From Bacteroidota bacterium (lineage in GTDB: Bacteria > Bacteroidota > Bacteroidia > NORP154), in NCBI GenBank assembly GCA_022572355.1, contig JACZWC010000012.1, positions 1 to 64,000 of the forward strand: a DNA stretch of 64,000 nt. The letters are read 5' to 3'. Below the pieces are notes generated by a model. That model was not told the origin of the DNA. It made no database searches and saw only the letters and a program-made list of their open reading frames with translations. Below, piece by piece: positions 7,404 to 16,897 of this stretch (the stretch's first letter is position 1; every line of letters starts with the position of its first letter). The position numbers were made by a program, and so were the translations under genes.

Positions 7404-9095
7404 CTAATGTATTACAATTTTTTGTGTGAGCAATCCATTTGTCGTAGTTAAAGTTAGGAAGTAAATACCCGTCTCATAATTGCTAACGTCCAATTGATGT
7501 TGGTAGCTGTTGTGGATAGTGGGAATAGGCTTGATATACACTTCTTCTCCTAAGAGATTGATGACTTTTAACTCCGCTTGCCCTTGTAGTTGCGAATTAA
7601 TTTCAATGGTGATCCGGCTGTTGGAGGGGTTGGGATAAATTCTCAACGAGAAGGCAACAATGTTCTCTTGGAAACTAACTGGCAGGGTTACCGTGAAAGG
7701 CTCTGACACAAATCCATTGACTCCAGGACCAATGCTCATTGGCGGACTTTTCAGCGCATCACCATAAGTTCTACATGTGTATACCCCCATGTCCGCGGAT
7801 GTGATATTGGGGATTATCAAAATTGAGTCTGTGGGGCCTCCAGCAACTACATTGGTGCCCCTGAACCATTGATAGAATAATGCCGAATCCTGGCTGGCGA
7901 TACTCAAGGTGAGCGTATCTCCAGGCAACAGATTATAGGTGGACGCCTGGCCAAATGGCTTTTGCGGTGCGAAATACACACTTTTAAATATTGAGTCTGC
8001 AATTCTCAACTCTCTTGCATCGGAAAAATCTAATTTGTTGTTAGAACAGTTCAGCCATTGTAGATTGACATTCGACGAAAAATCAGGCAGCGCTGTCAAT
8101 TGGTTGTCCCTACAATCGAGATATTTTAGAGAGGTGTCGGCCGAGAAATCAGGCAGTGTAGTTAATTGATTGTTTTCGCAATCCAGATTATATAAAAGCG
8201 TATTTGCCGATAAATCGGGTAATGAAGTCAATTGATTTCCGCTGCAGTTGAGCCACTCCAGGGCAACATTGCCCGACAGATTAGGCAAGGCGATTAACTG
8301 GTTATCATTGCAGAAAAACTGTCTTAAGAGGGTGTTGCTTCCCAGGCCAGGCAAAGCTGTTAATTGGTTATTGCCGCAATCCAGTACTTGTAAAGCCGTA
8401 TTTGATGAAAGGTCCGGCAAGAATGCTACCTGATTATTTCGACAATCGAGATATTCCAAGGCTGTATTAGCCGACAAGTCTGGCAAAATAAGTACCTGAT
8501 TGAACTGAAAATAAAGTTTTTGTAACGCGGTGTTAGTCGTAAGACTTGGAAGAGTGGTTAGCTGATTTTGACCGCAGTTAAGTTCTACTAATGCTGTGTT
8601 GGCAGATAGGTCCGGCAAGTTGGTCAATTGACTGTTAAAACAGACCAGAGACATAAGAGAAGTGTTGGCAGACAAATCCGGAAGAGCAGTCAAAAGTGTA
8701 TTATAACATTGTATCTGTTGAAGTGCTGAGTTTCCACTGAGAGACGGCAATGAAGTCAGTGGATTATTAGAACAATAAAGAAGTCTCAAATCAGCCAAGC
8801 TGTCTAAAGAAGGTATCGTGGTTAATTGATTGCCCATGCAGATAAGGCCTTCAATATTTTTAAAATATTCGATTCCCGTCAGGTCTTGAATACCATAATA
8901 ATAGCAAACGAAGTAGCCACCAACCAATGCAGCCTGTGCAGTTATGAGGCTGTCACCGGTGCTATCCATTAAACTGGGGTAGTTATCATTGAGAAAATTT
9001 CGAAAGTTGGTATCCGGAATGAAGACTTTTGTCTGGGCACTGATGGTCAACGCGACTATCAAAAAAACCAGGAAGAATACTATTCTTTTCTTCAC
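7404..9095 (-). CDS. Leucine-rich-repeat protein with Ig-like and T9SS sorting domains
   Basis: A secreted protein of about 564 residues. GTG at 9095 is preferred: it gives a clean signal peptide (MKKRIVFFLVFLIVALTISA) and sits 19 bp after the upstream stop, whereas the longer reading needs TTG at 9152 inside the upstream gene. After a short N-domain come twelve 22-residue leucine-rich repeats (LTxLPDLSANTALxxLxCxxNQ), most with a Cys in the fixed LxCxxN position. Next is an Ig-like domain (LPGDTLTLSIAS...GVYTCRTYGD), then a C-terminal T9SS sorting domain (YPNPSNSRITIEIN...GIYFLTL). Likely a cell-surface binding protein; ligand unknown. Last gene of a six-gene operon. Confidence 0.9.
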   Translation of the reverse strand: MKKRIVFFLVFLIVALTISAQTKVFIPDTNFRNFLNDNYPSLMDSTGDSLITAQAALVGGYFVCYYYGIQDLTGIEYFKNIEGLICMGNQLTTIPSLDSLADLRLLYCSNNPLTSLPSLSGNSALQQIQCYNTLLTALPDLSANTSLMSLVCFNSQLTNLPDLSANTALVELNCGQNQLTTLPSLTTNTALQKLYFQFNQVLILPDLSANTALEYLDCRNNQVAFLPDLSSNTALQVLDCGNNQLTALPGLGSNTLLRQFFCNDNQLIALPNLSGNVALEWLNCSGNQLTSLPDLSANTLLYNLDCENNQLTTLPDFSADTSLKYLDCRDNQLTALPDFSSNVNLQWLNCSNNKLDFSDARELRIADSIFKSVYFAPQKPFGQASTYNLLPGDTLTLSIASQDSALFYQWFRGTNVVAGGPTDSILIIPNITSADMGVYTCRTYGDALKSPPMSIGPGVNGFVSEPFTVTLPVSFQENIVAFSLRIYPNPSNSRITIEINSQLQGQAELKVINLLGEEVYIKPIPTIHNSYQHQLDVSNYETGIYFLTLTTTNGLLTQKIVIH

Positions 9096-9114
9096 GACAT
9101 TCAAATAATAGGTA

Positions 9115-10842
9115 CTAATGAATAACCATTTTTTTTGTTCGTATGTCTTCAACAGTCTCTAAGACCAGGAAGAAAACTCCCTTCGCCAAATGGGATACGT
9201 CCAATTGTTGGTGAAATGACTTGTCTATAAATATGAACTCCGAATAAACTTTCCGTCCAACGAGATCAATAATCGTTACTGTGGCCGGACCTTGAAACAT
9301 TGAATTAATTTCAATATTGAGTTGGCCGGCCGATGGGTTGGGATAGACAGAAAATTCCAGCTCGTTAGGATAGTAGGGAGGCTCATACATCTCAATTAAC
9401 CCTCCTGAATATTTGGCAACATAACAGGCTCCCGAACCCTTCGAGATGAGGTTTACCGTATCATCATTAAAATTGAAATCAACTGTATCTTGAAAGGTCC
9501 CGACGGCGTACACATTTCCGAATCTGTCCTTTACTATTGAATTCCCCAATTCCCATCCGCTGCCACCAAAACCACCCACCCAAATATAATTGCCATCGGT
9601 ATCATAATGTGCAACAAAAACATCTTGGCCACCATTTGAGGAAATGGTCGCATAGCCGCTTCCAGGGTCAAAGTCAATAAATGTGCCCTGGTAATGCCCG
9701 ATAATATAAATATTTCCATTCCCATCCGTACATATGCCCAAACCCTGATCGGCGTAGTAACTTCCAAAATTATTAGCCCAGAGATAATTACCGTCAGTGT
9801 CGTATTTGGCCAGGAAAATATCAAAGCTTCCATTTGATATTAAATAGGCTGTACCTACGCCCGGTTCAAAGTCAGCCGTATCGTTCATAAGGCCGGTTAT
9901 GTACAAATTTCCTTGTGCATCAACACTGATTGAGTGACCAATGTCCCACTTACCCCCTCCCATATTTTTGGCCCAGATGTAATTGCCATTTTTATCGTAC
10001 TTGGCTATAAATATGTCTCTGTTATTAGCTGTTAAGCTGGCAGTACCAGGCCCAGGGTCAAAATCTACAGTCAAGTGAAAATCTCCAGTAATATAAACGT
10101 TACCTGAGGCGTCTAAGTCGATTGAATAACTATAATCATAGTAACTGGCTCCCACACTTTTTGCCCATACGTAATTACCATTGTTATCGTATTTGGCAAT
10201 AAAAACATCATTCTGACCATTAGACCATAAATTTGCAGTCCCGCTCCCAGGGTCAAAATCAACGGTTTCGTAAAAACTACCCGTCAAATAGATGTTTCCA
10301 GAACCATCCAAAGCAAAGGAATTCACCCCATCACTTTTAGGTCCACCTATGTTTTTAGCCCAGATGTAATTCCCATTATTATCATATTTGGCCATAAATA
10401 TATCAGAGGATCCATTAGTGGTTAAACCAATGCTATCAGGGCCGGGATCGAAATCTACGGAATATTGAAAGCTCCCAACAATATATACATTGCCCAAGGC
10501 ATCTGTCTGAACTAAACTGCCCCCATCATTGCCGAACCCTCCAAGGGCATTAACCCAGAGGTAATTACCACCAATGTCATACTTAACTAAGAAAATGTCT
10601 GAGCCTCCCTTTGAGGTTATATTAACACTGTCGATACCTGGATCAAAATCCACGGTGGAAGAATAGGTACCAATAACGAACAAATTTCCCTGGTCATCTA
10701 CAGCTGCAGATCTGGTTCTGGCATACCCCTCTCCACCTATGCTGATAGCCCATTCGAAGTCTTGCGCATAGGAAATGCCAGATAAGTAAATGAAGGTTAG
10801 GGGCAACAGTGCTGATTTTATGAACTCAAAGATTCTTATCAT
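9115..10842 (-). CDS. SBBP-type beta-propeller repeat protein, T9SS substrate
   Basis: A 575-residue secreted protein. Signal peptide to about residue 27 (SYAQ), seven repeats of the SBBP-like unit (DxxGNxYxTGxF..TVDFDPG...DIFxAKYDxxGNYxWA), predicted to form a seven-bladed beta-propeller, then a T9SS sorting domain (SVYPNPSAGQLNIEIN ... GVFFLVLE). It is a tandem paralogue of the next gene upstream (10869-12608). The DFDPG motif suggests possible Ca2+ binding, which is inference. Exact role unknown; outer-surface or secreted. Confidence 0.9.
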   Translation of the reverse strand: MIRIFEFIKSALLPLTFIYLSGISYAQDFEWAISIGGEGYARTRSAAVDDQGNLFVIGTYSSTVDFDPGIDSVNITSKGGSDIFLVKYDIGGNYLWVNALGGFGNDGGSLVQTDALGNVYIVGSFQYSVDFDPGPDSIGLTTNGSSDIFMAKYDNNGNYIWAKNIGGPKSDGVNSFALDGSGNIYLTGSFYETVDFDPGSGTANLWSNGQNDVFIAKYDNNGNYVWAKSVGASYYDYSYSIDLDASGNVYITGDFHLTVDFDPGPGTASLTANNRDIFIAKYDKNGNYIWAKNMGGGKWDIGHSISVDAQGNLYITGLMNDTADFEPGVGTAYLISNGSFDIFLAKYDTDGNYLWANNFGSYYADQGLGICTDGNGNIYIIGHYQGTFIDFDPGSGYATISSNGGQDVFVAHYDTDGNYIWVGGFGGSGWELGNSIVKDRFGNVYAVGTFQDTVDFNFNDDTVNLISKGSGACYVAKYSGGLIEMYEPPYYPNELEFSVYPNPSAGQLNIEINSMFQGPATVTIIDLVGRKVYSEFIFIDKSFHQQLDVSHLAKGVFFLVLETVEDIRTKKMVIH

Positions 10843-10868
10843 GTACTGTTGTGGGTTTCAATTGGCTG

Positions 10869-12608
10869 TCACTCCAAAACCATTTTAACACTCTTCACAC
10901 CCTGGTTGGTCATCAACTGCAGAAGGTATATTCCGCTCGTATGAGCCTGAATATCTATCTCCTTACGATAAATACCCGGTACTAGTTTCACACTCTCCGC
11001 GAATACTTCCTGCCCAAGAATATTAACGATTTTTAACTCTATCTGTTCTTGAGACGTGGAATTGAGTTCAATGGTGAATTGACCATTGGAAGGGTTAGGA
11101 AACACCTTAAATCCCATTGCGGCCTCTGTTTCGTTAATACTCAGTATTGTACCTAATTTTTGAATGAAAATATCATACTGGCCTGCAGAAACCAGGCTAA
11201 TGGGGCCGGACCCAAGATAAAAATATGCGGTTTCTGCATACTGCCCGATGGTGTATGACTCGCCGACAGCATTGACTGCAATAGATTTTGCAAGATCATC
11301 TGAATTACCCCCCATGGATTGCGCCCAAAGAAAATTGCCAGAAGGATCCAATTTTTGGATAAACACATCTGAACCCCCTTCAGAGTTCAAAATGAAACTC
11401 CCTACACCGGGATCAAAATCTCCTGTAACCCAGAAATCACCGATAGTATAAACATTACCACTTCCATCTACATCAATTGAATGCCCTCGGGCATGCTCCA
11501 CTCCTCCCATTGATTTGGCCCAAACAAAACTGCCATTACTGTCCAATTTTTGAATAAAGGCGTCACCAAAGCCTCCAGATACCAAATTGAATACACTTGT
11601 ATCGGGATCAAAATCTGCTGTGTCCTCAAATACACCTGTTGTCAACACATTCCCATCTAAATCTACTGCGATTGAGTATCCATATTGATAAGAACCAATT
11701 CCCGAAATAGATTTAGCCCAAACTAAATTACCCGAAGCGTTTAGCTTTTGGATAAATACGTCCTTGTCCGTCCAATAAGAAGTCGTCAAATTGAAAGTAT
11801 CGGGTCCGGGATCGAAGTCTATAGTATCTGAGAAATATCCGGTACTGTATACATTTTCGTATTGATCTACTTCAATTGAGAAGCCCTCTCCATAAACCGA
11901 AGCCGCCCAGAGGAAGTTCCCCGACCCATCTAACTTCTGTAAAAACGTAGTTTGCTTAGATCCGATTAAATTTAAATCATCAATTCCAGGTCCCGGATCA
12001 AAATCAAATGGCGAATAAAATTGACCCGCTGTATACACGTTTCCGCTTTGATCAACCGCAATGGACCTGCCCGTTTCGGCTGTGTAATTATCTCCCATGC
12101 CAATAGCCCATAGAAAGTTCCCGGATGCATCTAATTTCAGGATAAATATATCTTGATAGCCTTGCTGTGTTGGTGGATATCCATCTGTAGTTAATATGGT
12201 CGATCCTGTTCCCGGGTCAAAATCTACGGTGTCTTGAAAATAGCCCGTAGTAAACACATCCCCATTCAGATCCACAGCTATCGAATAAGATTGATCATCT
12301 CTTGGGCCGCCCACTGATTTGACCCAAATCAAGTCGCCCGAATTATCCAGCTTCTGAATGAAAAAATCGATACCGCCAACAGAAGTTAGATTGCTGATTC
12401 CAAAACCTGGATCAAAGTCAACAGTTCCAGTAAAAGACCCTGTTACATAGATGTTTCCGCTCGCATCCACGACAATATCACCTCCTACGTCATCAGCAGT
12501 GCCACCCAGTGATTTAACCCATACAGTTGATTGAGCCTTCAAAGAACCATAAGCCAAGGGTAAGGCTAAGGCTAAACACAGTATATAGACTAATGGTAGG
12601 CGCGTCAC
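10869..12608 (-). CDS. SBBP-type beta-propeller repeat protein, T9SS substrate
   Basis: A 579-residue secreted protein with a GTG start whose first four bases overlap the preceding gene's stop (GTGA). Signal peptide to about residue 26 (SLKAQ), seven repeats of VDxxGNVYTTGxFxxTxDFDPG...DxFIQKLDxSGNxxWAKSxGG, then a T9SS sorting domain (VFPNPSNGQFTIEL ... GIYLLQL). It is paralogous to 9115-10842 in the propeller. Its sorting domain, however, is closer to those of 14421-16214 and 22483-24072 (all share PGI.RKEIDI), a sign that passenger and sorting domain have different histories. Confidence 0.9.
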   Translation of the reverse strand: MTRLPLVYILCLALALPLAYGSLKAQSTVWVKSLGGTADDVGGDIVVDASGNIYVTGSFTGTVDFDPGFGISNLTSVGGIDFFIQKLDNSGDLIWVKSVGGPRDDQSYSIAVDLNGDVFTTGYFQDTVDFDPGTGSTILTTDGYPPTQQGYQDIFILKLDASGNFLWAIGMGDNYTAETGRSIAVDQSGNVYTAGQFYSPFDFDPGPGIDDLNLIGSKQTTFLQKLDGSGNFLWAASVYGEGFSIEVDQYENVYSTGYFSDTIDFDPGPDTFNLTTSYWTDKDVFIQKLNASGNLVWAKSISGIGSYQYGYSIAVDLDGNVLTTGVFEDTADFDPDTSVFNLVSGGFGDAFIQKLDSNGSFVWAKSMGGVEHARGHSIDVDGSGNVYTIGDFWVTGDFDPGVGSFILNSEGGSDVFIQKLDPSGNFLWAQSMGGNSDDLAKSIAVNAVGESYTIGQYAETAYFYLGSGPISLVSAGQYDIFIQKLGTILSINETEAAMGFKVFPNPSNGQFTIELNSTSQEQIELKIVNILGQEVFAESVKLVPGIYRKEIDIQAHTSGIYLLQLMTNQGVKSVKMVLE

Positions 12609-14410
12609 AGGATAATAATTTTATTTACATAGGATTTCCCTTCCGTTTCCAGGGTAACAAAATAGACGCCTGCTCCCAACTGATGCAGATCGATCTGTTT
12701 CTTTGACATGGATTGAGGATGATCTATTGTTTCCGTATAGACTACTTTACCTAAAATATTAGAGACCCTTAGCCGAGTCGGTTTGGAAATTAGGTTATCA
12801 AAGGAAATGGTAAATCGGCCGCTGTTTGGGTTGGGGTAAACTGAAAAAGTGGTTTCCGAATGGACCAATGGCTCATTTATCCCTGTTGGGCTCTCAATTC
12901 TCCATAATTCACGGCCCTCAGTTCCATTGTCTATGGTAAAGTACAGATACCCATCTATATAGGCCATGTTTTGTGGTTCACCACTCTCGCTACCCGGATA
13001 AATATCCGCAACCATCACAGTTCCCGATTCAGTGCCATTACTTTCGAATAGCTCTACCCCATAATTTCCATAACCGGCTTTGAAGTAAAATTTACTGCCC
13101 GCAGCTATTAATTCTCTTGGTTTACCTTCCCATGCAAGGGCATTGGTTGTATCAATGTTTTTTAATTTCATTGTTCCCATATCCGTTCCATCGCTTTTCC
13201 AGATATCTCTGCTGGTGAACAATGGAGGAAAGCTGCCATTGTTATTAGCGTCGTCCGTTGCAACTACGAATACCATATTGTTCATGAAAATCACATCTGA
13301 CGGACTTGAATTGCCTCCAGTACCCCAGGGCAATGGCTCCGGTTTATGGTAGTTGATATCTCTAACCATTTCTGTACCGCTTTCTGTACCATCGCTTTTC
13401 CACAGTTCCCTATTATAGTTCCATCCCGGATAGTAAATAGAATCATAAGCGGTAAAGTAGAGGTAACCTCCCATCGAGCCATATAATGTCGGGCTTGAAC
13501 TCCCTACCCCTGGAAAGATATCTTTCACCATCACGGTCCCAGCTTCTGTTCCATCTGTAACCCATACCTCTCTATTTGGAAGTGGCGTGTTATCATAGAC
13601 CATGTTATCTGCTGTAAAATAAAGCAAGTCCCCTGCGATCATGAAGTTCCTCGGTGATGAGCCATAACTGTTGTTGAAAATATTGATCTCCTTAAACAAT
13701 TCTGTACCCGTCCCGGTACCGTCACTGGTCCATAATTCAAAATTACTGCCGGCCACGCTGCCTGCAAAAAAGAGCAGGTTCTTATAAACTATTATCTCCG
13801 AAGATGCGGGCACGATAAAATCTTTCACTATGTAAGTTCCGCTTTCGGTGCCGTCTGTCTTCCAGAGGCCATCAGTTGCAAGAAAGTAGGTCTCGCCGCC
13901 GAGAGATACCATATCGCTTGCCGGTATCACATCTTTGATCATTACCGTGCCGCTCTCAGTTCCGTCTGTTTTCCACAGGGTACTTCTTTCTTTAATGTAC
14001 AGTATTGAATCTGTCCAACCGTAAAAGGTGGTGTCAAGAAATAGTCCATTATTGGCAAGGAAGTACATTGTGTTGTTCACGTATTGAAACTTTGTACAGT
14101 TAGGGGCACAGAAGTACGTTATGTTGTTCATGCTTATTATACAGCTTGAGTTCGTATCGGGATTAATATCCTTTACCATTGCGGTTCCATTGCCGGTTCC
14201 ATCACTCTTCCACAGCTCATAACCGTTAACGCCATCATCTGCCCCAAAAAAGAATGTATTTTGCCAGGCTGCGACCGGCTTGCCCGGAGCAGAAGATTCG
14301 GCGCCCGGGTTAATATCTTTAACCATGACGGGTACCTGCGCCTGGGTCATAGTCAAGGGTATTGTAATAAACAATGACAAAAGTGTAACTATGATTTTGT
14401 TTAGCCTCAT
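12605..14410 (-). CDS. ELWxxDGT repeat protein, T9SS substrate
   Basis: A 601-residue secreted protein. Signal peptide to about residue 24 (TQAQ), then eight copies of the ELWxxDGTxxGTxMVKDI motif that defines this hyalin-like repeat family, spaced about 45-80 residues apart in a probable beta-propeller, then a T9SS sorting domain (VYPNPNSGRFTISFDN ... GVYFVTLE). The family is common among secreted proteins of marine Bacteroidota; its ligand is unknown. Tandem paralogue of 14421-16214, with long stretches nearly alike at the DNA level, but the two sorting domains differ clearly. Confidence 0.9.
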   Translation of the reverse strand: MRLNKIIVTLLSLFITIPLTMTQAQVPVMVKDINPGAESSAPGKPVAAWQNTFFFGADDGVNGYELWKSDGTGNGTAMVKDINPDTNSSCIISMNNITYFCAPNCTKFQYVNNTMYFLANNGLFLDTTFYGWTDSILYIKERSTLWKTDGTESGTVMIKDVIPASDMVSLGGETYFLATDGLWKTDGTESGTYIVKDFIVPASSEIIVYKNLLFFAGSVAGSNFELWTSDGTGTGTELFKEINIFNNSYGSSPRNFMIAGDLLYFTADNMVYDNTPLPNREVWVTDGTEAGTVMVKDIFPGVGSSSPTLYGSMGGYLYFTAYDSIYYPGWNYNRELWKSDGTESGTEMVRDINYHKPEPLPWGTGGNSSPSDVIFMNNMVFVVATDDANNNGSFPPLFTSRDIWKSDGTDMGTMKLKNIDTTNALAWEGKPRELIAAGSKFYFKAGYGNYGVELFESNGTESGTVMVADIYPGSESGEPQNMAYIDGYLYFTIDNGTEGRELWRIESPTGINEPLVHSETTFSVYPNPNSGRFTISFDNLISKPTRLRVSNILGKVVYTETIDHPQSMSKKQIDLHQLGAGVYFVTLETEGKSYVNKIIIL

Positions 14411-14420
14411 GTGCGTGCTT

Positions 14421-16214
14421 TTATTGCAAAAGGATCTTTTTACTTGTCATTCCCCCCCTTGTCATCACTTGCAACAGGTATATCCCTTTTGCGTGAGTCT
14501 GAATATCGATCTCCTTACGATGTATACCAGGGCTTAGTTTCCGTTTTTCGACGAATACCTCTTGTCCAAGTATTGTCATGATTTTTACGACTATTTCCTG
14601 AGCCTCCTTTACCCGCATTTCCAGCGTGAACTGTCCGATGGATGGGTTGGGATAAATTGAAAAATTGGTTTCGTCATTCAACATTTGCTCGTTGATCCCC
14701 GTTGGACTCACAATTCTCCACAATTCACGGCCTTCAGTTCCATTGTCTAGAGTAAAGTACAGATACCCATCGATATAGGTCATTAATTGTGGCTCTCCGC
14801 TTTCACTTCCCGGATATAAATCCGCCACCATCATGGTGCCCGAACTCGTTCCGTCACTCTCCCATAATTCTACCCCATAGTTTCCCGATTCAGCACTAGC
14901 TTTAAAGTAAAATTTTGTTCCTGCAACTATTAAATCCCTGGGTTTACCCTGGCCGTTAAAAGTGTTGTTTGTATCGATGTTGGTGAGTTTCATGGTTCCT
15001 GCATCGGTTCCATCACTTTTCCAAATATCTCTACTTGTGAACAATGGAGGATTGCTTATGTTATTGTTCGAGTCGTCGGTTGCGGTCGCAAACACCATAT
15101 TGTTCATGAAGATCACATTTGAAGGACTTGAATTGCCCCCTGTTCCCCAGGGTAATGGTTCGGGTTTATGGTAATTAATATCTCTAACCATTACGGTACC
15201 ATTTTCTGTTCCGTCCGTTTTCCACAATTCCCTGTTATAGTTCCATCCTGGGTAATAAATAGAATCATATGCGGTGAAATAAAGGTAGCCTCCCATAACG
15301 CCATATAAAGTTGGGCTTGAGCTTCCTCCGCCGGGACGGATATCTTTTACCATTACGGTACCTGCTTCAGATCCATCTGTTTTCCACATCTCCCGGTCAC
15401 TTGACGGGTCAAAACCTCCGGATCCTCCATTTCCCCCGGTAGAAGCAGCAAAATATAATTCATCCTGAAATACGACAAAGTTCTGTGGAATAGAACCATA
15501 CTGCGGCGTGGCATTAATGTCTTTTATCATTATTGTTCCATTCTCGGTACCATCACTGGTCCATAATTCATAATTATACTGAGAACTTTCCGCTGCATGG
15601 AAATACAGCTTATTCTTAAAAACTACAATTTCATGCAAATACTGAAAATAACCTGATGTATTAATAAGTAGGGGCTTCACAAGATAAGTTCCACTTTCAG
15701 TTCCATCCGTTTTCCACAATCCATCATACGCAAGAAAATAGGCCTCACTGTTTAACGACACCATATTAGTTACCATTCGTACATCTTTGATCATTACAGT
15801 GCCGTTCTCGGTTCCATCCGTTTTCCAAAGGGTTCGTCTTTCATATATGCCCAATATCGTATCATTGGGGCCAAATAATGTATCCAAAAAAAGCCCGTTG
15901 CTGGCACTGAAGTACATGATGCTATCAACGTACTGAAACCCAACACAGCTGGAGCCCATGGTAGGATGAATATCCTTCACCATGACGGTTCCACTGTTGG
16001 TCCCGTCGCTCTTCCAGAGCTCCCATCCGCTTACACCATCATCCGCACAAAAGAAAAACGTGTTTTGCCAAGCTGCGACCGGACTCTGTAAAATCGTAGA
16101 GGATGCAGGGCCCGGGTTAATGTCCTTAACCATGACGGGTACTTGTGCCTGGGCTGCCGTGAAAGAGATTGTAATCAATACCACTGAAAGATCAACAATT
16201 TTCCTTTTCTTCAT
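14421..16214 (-). CDS. ELWxxDGT repeat protein, T9SS substrate
   Basis: A 597-residue secreted protein, tandem paralogue of the next gene downstream. Signal peptide to about residue 23 (AQAQ), eight ELWxxDGT motifs (for example WELWKSDGTNSGTVMVKDI), and a Gly-rich insert (GGNGGSGG) between the fourth and fifth. The T9SS sorting domain (IYPNPSIGQFTLEM ... EKRKLSPGIHRKEIDI ... GIYLLQV) is much closer to that of 22483-24072, a protein with a different passenger, than to its own paralogue's. Ten bp separate it from the downstream gene. Confidence 0.9.
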   Translation of the reverse strand: MKKRKIVDLSVVLITISFTAAQAQVPVMVKDINPGPASSTILQSPVAAWQNTFFFCADDGVSGWELWKSDGTNSGTVMVKDIHPTMGSSCVGFQYVDSIMYFSASNGLFLDTLFGPNDTILGIYERRTLWKTDGTENGTVMIKDVRMVTNMVSLNSEAYFLAYDGLWKTDGTESGTYLVKPLLINTSGYFQYLHEIVVFKNKLYFHAAESSQYNYELWTSDGTENGTIMIKDINATPQYGSIPQNFVVFQDELYFAASTGGNGGSGGFDPSSDREMWKTDGSEAGTVMVKDIRPGGGSSSPTLYGVMGGYLYFTAYDSIYYPGWNYNRELWKTDGTENGTVMVRDINYHKPEPLPWGTGGNSSPSNVIFMNNMVFATATDDSNNNISNPPLFTSRDIWKSDGTDAGTMKLTNIDTNNTFNGQGKPRDLIVAGTKFYFKASAESGNYGVELWESDGTSSGTMMVADLYPGSESGEPQLMTYIDGYLYFTLDNGTEGRELWRIVSPTGINEQMLNDETNFSIYPNPSIGQFTLEMRVKEAQEIVVKIMTILGQEVFVEKRKLSPGIHRKEIDIQTHAKGIYLLQVMTRGGMTSKKILLQ

Positions 16215-16246
16215 GATCTGGAATTTACTATTTTAAGACGATCCTT

Positions 16247-16555
16247 TTAGTTGCCACTCCCCTGCATGTAGTTAACGGCAAATTTTACGGGATTTTTCTT
16301 GAAGACCTGTTTACATTCGTAAGATTCAAACAGGTAATGTTTTTCATTGACTTTATAATCATAAGATTCGGCTTGAGAAGGAATTTGAATTTCACAAACA
16401 GGGCAAATATGCTTACCCGTAACTTTTGCGTTCTGTACAACATCGTGTGTTAAGCTGCAACTGCTAATTGTTATGTAAAAGGATAACATTAGAACTATGA
16501 ATTCTTTTCGCCTTAAAACTTGACGAAACTGATATAAACTCGCTGAGGTTTTCAT
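16247..16555 (-). CDS. Small YHS-like metal-binding lipoprotein
   Basis: A 102-residue protein. N-terminal charged stretch, hydrophobic core (FIVLMLSFYITIS) and Cys (SSC at about 33) form a lipoprotein signal. The mature part has HICPVCEIQIP followed by a Tyr-rich strand and YECKQVFKKNPVKFA. This is the CxxC...C pattern of YHS/TRASH-like domains that bind transition metals. First gene of the operon that continues into the ELWxxDGT, SBBP and LRR genes (32-bp gap). A LytTR-like operator and promoter lie upstream (16613-16684). Metal binding is family knowledge; its link to the secreted proteins is only positional. Confidence 0.7.
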   Translation of the reverse strand: MKTSASLYQFRQVLRRKEFIVLMLSFYITISSCSLTHDVVQNAKVTGKHICPVCEIQIPSQAESYDYKVNEKHYLFESYECKQVFKKNPVKFAVNYMQGSGN

Positions 16556-16612
16556 GGCTTCTTATTTTAGTGAATAATTAATTGCTTATCGTGAAATCGC
16601 AATTATTTAGAG

Positions 16613-16643
16613 CTAAGGTATTATGCTCCAAGTGCTTTAACAA
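16613..16643 (-). promoter_or_regulatory. Candidate promoter of the YHS/ELWxxDGT/SBBP/LRR operon
   Basis: Minus strand: TTG (16641-16643), 20-bp spacer, TACCTTAG (16613-16620), one base off the Bacteroidota -7 consensus TAnnTTTG. It lies 11 bp downstream of the direct repeats at 16655-16684. The upstream region of 20745-22211 has the same spacing throughout. Confidence 0.5.
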
Positions 16644-16654
16644 GATAGGATTAT

Positions 16655-16684
16655 TGAAAGGGCAGAAATGGGGGGTAAAAGGGT
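16655..16684 (-). promoter_or_regulatory. Putative LytTR operator (9-bp direct repeats, 21-bp period)
   Basis: On the plus strand TGAAAGGGC, 12 bp, TAAAAGGGT. The arrangement of two 9-bp direct repeats with a 12-bp spacer is that of LytTR-family regulators, and a LytTR regulator is encoded 1.3 kb away (17980-18738). The related site is 22350-22379. Binding is inferred. Confidence 0.55.
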
Positions 16685-16689
16685 TGTTT

Positions 16690-16710
16690 GGGTTATCTTA
16701 TGGATAACCC
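16690..16710. repeat. Perfect 8-bp inverted repeat
   Basis: GGGTTATC and GATAACCC around a 5-bp centre (TTATG). It lies 5 bp upstream of the first direct repeat of the putative LytTR operator and is not conserved at the second operator (22350-22379). It could be a protein-binding dyad or an RNA hairpin; no T-run follows. Confidence 0.5.
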
Positions 16711-16810
16711 CGGAAGTTTTAATTCTCCAGAATTGGGGTGAACTGAATATTGGTGATATTATAAGGCGTTACAAGCTCCGATGAAAGAAGTGTATTTATC
16801 AACATCACAA

Positions 16811-16853
16811 ATAAAAAGCTCCGCTACTCACTCATCTGAATGAATAACGGAGC
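16811..16853 (-). terminator. Intrinsic terminator of the SiaC-ACP lipoprotein gene
   Basis: Minus strand: 16-nt arms starting GCTCCG and ending CGGAGC (three G-U wobble positions), a 4-nt loop, then TTTTTAT. It starts 45 nt after the stop codon at 16898. This is the clearest intrinsic terminator in the window. Confidence 0.8.
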
Positions 16854-16897
16854 CCAATCTTTGCTGTTAATCTTACCCTGGTTAGCTAATGTAATGC

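Larger units (their letters stand above)
16556..16897. other. Intergenic region (342 bp) with terminator, dyad and regulatory site
   Basis: No gene is visible. Reading along the minus strand it holds a strong terminator for the SiaC-ACP gene (16811-16853), a perfect 8-bp dyad (16690-16710), a pair of 9-bp direct repeats 21 bp apart (16655-16684) and a candidate promoter (16613-16643) for the YHS lipoprotein operon. Confidence 0.7.

Noticed and set aside
9096-9152. Longer LRR protein start (TTG at 9152)
   Set aside because: It overlaps the upstream gene by 38 bp and buries the signal peptide; GTG at 9095 gives a clean signal peptide.
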